A stretch of DNA of 5,146 nt from Candidatus Poribacteria bacterium. GTDB lineage: Bacteria; Poribacteria; WGA-4E; WGA-3G. This document shows positions 4,828 through 5,146 of the stretch, in pieces; position 1 is the stretch's first letter, and every line of letters begins with the position of its first letter. A program made the position numbers and the translations under genes. The notes under the pieces were generated by a model. That model was given only the letters and a program-made list of their open reading frames with translations, was not told the origin of the DNA and did not search any database. The stretch is taken from positions 1-5,146 of the forward strand of contig JAPPMR010000682.1 in NCBI GenBank assembly GCA_028818995.1, written 5' to 3'.

Positions 4828-5146
4828 GTGATTCGAGTGTTTATTTCTACATTCTGTATTGTGCTGCTGGGTGTGTTATTACCCATTGTAGCAGTGGATG
4901 CACAACGAGATGAAGCGACAGTCGCTGCAAACTGGACCTTTAATGACGGCAGTGCCAAAGATACCTCAAAGAAAGGATTGAATGGCAATTTTAGTGGAAA
5001 ACCGAAAGCCGTTGATGGCATCGCCGGAAAAGCGTTGCAGTTTGACGGTGAAGATGATGGCATAAAAATTCCAGATTCCGCGGACATAAATACAGTCGGT
5101 CCGTATACCAACCGGACGGTCGCTGCGCTCTTCAACTGCGATGATG
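4828..5146 (+). CDS. Secreted LamG/concanavalin-fold protein, 3' end outside window
   Basis: Open for 106 codons from GTG 4828 to the window edge. AGGAG at 4814-4818 stands 9 bases before the GTG, and no in-frame ATG precedes the signal peptide, so the GTG start is well supported. Residues 1-25 form a signal peptide (hydrophobic 4-23, cleavage after AVDA). From about residue 33 the sequence reads as the first half of a LamG/laminin G-like jelly-roll domain: ANWTFNDGSAKDTS, a GLNGNF strand, a VDGIAGKALQFDG segment (62-74), IKIPDSADIN (79-88) and TVAALFNCDD at the edge. Such domains usually bind glycans or proteins on exported enzymes or surface proteins. The rest of the protein, and so any catalytic domain, is outside the window. 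It points away from the other genes and is preceded by a long noncoding stretch, so it is probably the start of its own transcription unit. Confidence 0.87.
   Translation, partial: MIRVFISTFCIVLLGVLLPIVAVDAQRDEATVAANWTFNDGSAKDTSKKGLNGNFSGKPKAVDGIAGKALQFDGEDDGIKIPDSADINTVGPYTNRTVAALFNCDD

Noticed and set aside
4812..5135. 107-codon leftward open frame
   Set aside because: Antisense shadow of the LamG gene, which has a good ribosome binding site, signal peptide and domain match.

Overview
The window looks like a piece of a bacterial genome from the Candidatus Poribacteria or a close relative. This is inferred from protein style: a secreted leucine-rich-repeat protein with paired dockerin motifs and a C-terminal NYPNPFNPETWIPYQL sorting-type module, a LamG-type secreted protein, and a planctomycete-type c-type cytochrome domain with a signal peptide. 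No rRNA or marker gene is present, so the assignment is tentative.

Left part (1-3349, minus strand): a two-gene operon reading leftward. The upstream gene (1221-3332) encodes a 703-residue exported multidomain protein: signal peptide, ten leucine-rich repeats spaced exactly 22 residues apart, a beta-sandwich region, two dockerin-like calcium motifs and a C-terminal sorting module. Ten bases after its stop begins a periplasmic c-type cytochrome-domain protein that runs off the left edge.

Middle part (about 3350-3840): a relic region. It holds the N-terminal ~75 residues of an IS5-like transposase, on the same strand as the operon and broken off just before the operon's ribosome binding site. 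A near-perfect sigma-70 promoter (TTGACA, 17 bases, TATACT) precedes the relic and may now drive the operon. Nearby is a short orphan reading frame that may also be a remnant.

Next (3841-4468, minus strand): two very small genes, a 50-residue lipoprotein and a 58-residue two-helix membrane protein, five bases apart and followed by a terminator-like hairpin. About 260 bases upstream lies a fully consensus promoter (TTGACA, 17 bases, TATAAT). Its predicted transcript would open almost at once with a perfect 10-bp hairpin, followed by other inverted repeats. This is either a long structured leader for the small operon or a separate small RNA.

Right part (4469-5146): an AT-rich intergenic stretch with a duplicated ~35-base element and a REP-like palindrome, then the start of a rightward gene for a secreted LamG-domain protein that runs off the right edge. 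Most of the window therefore serves the cell envelope: five of the five intact or partial genes encode exported, lipid-anchored or membrane proteins.
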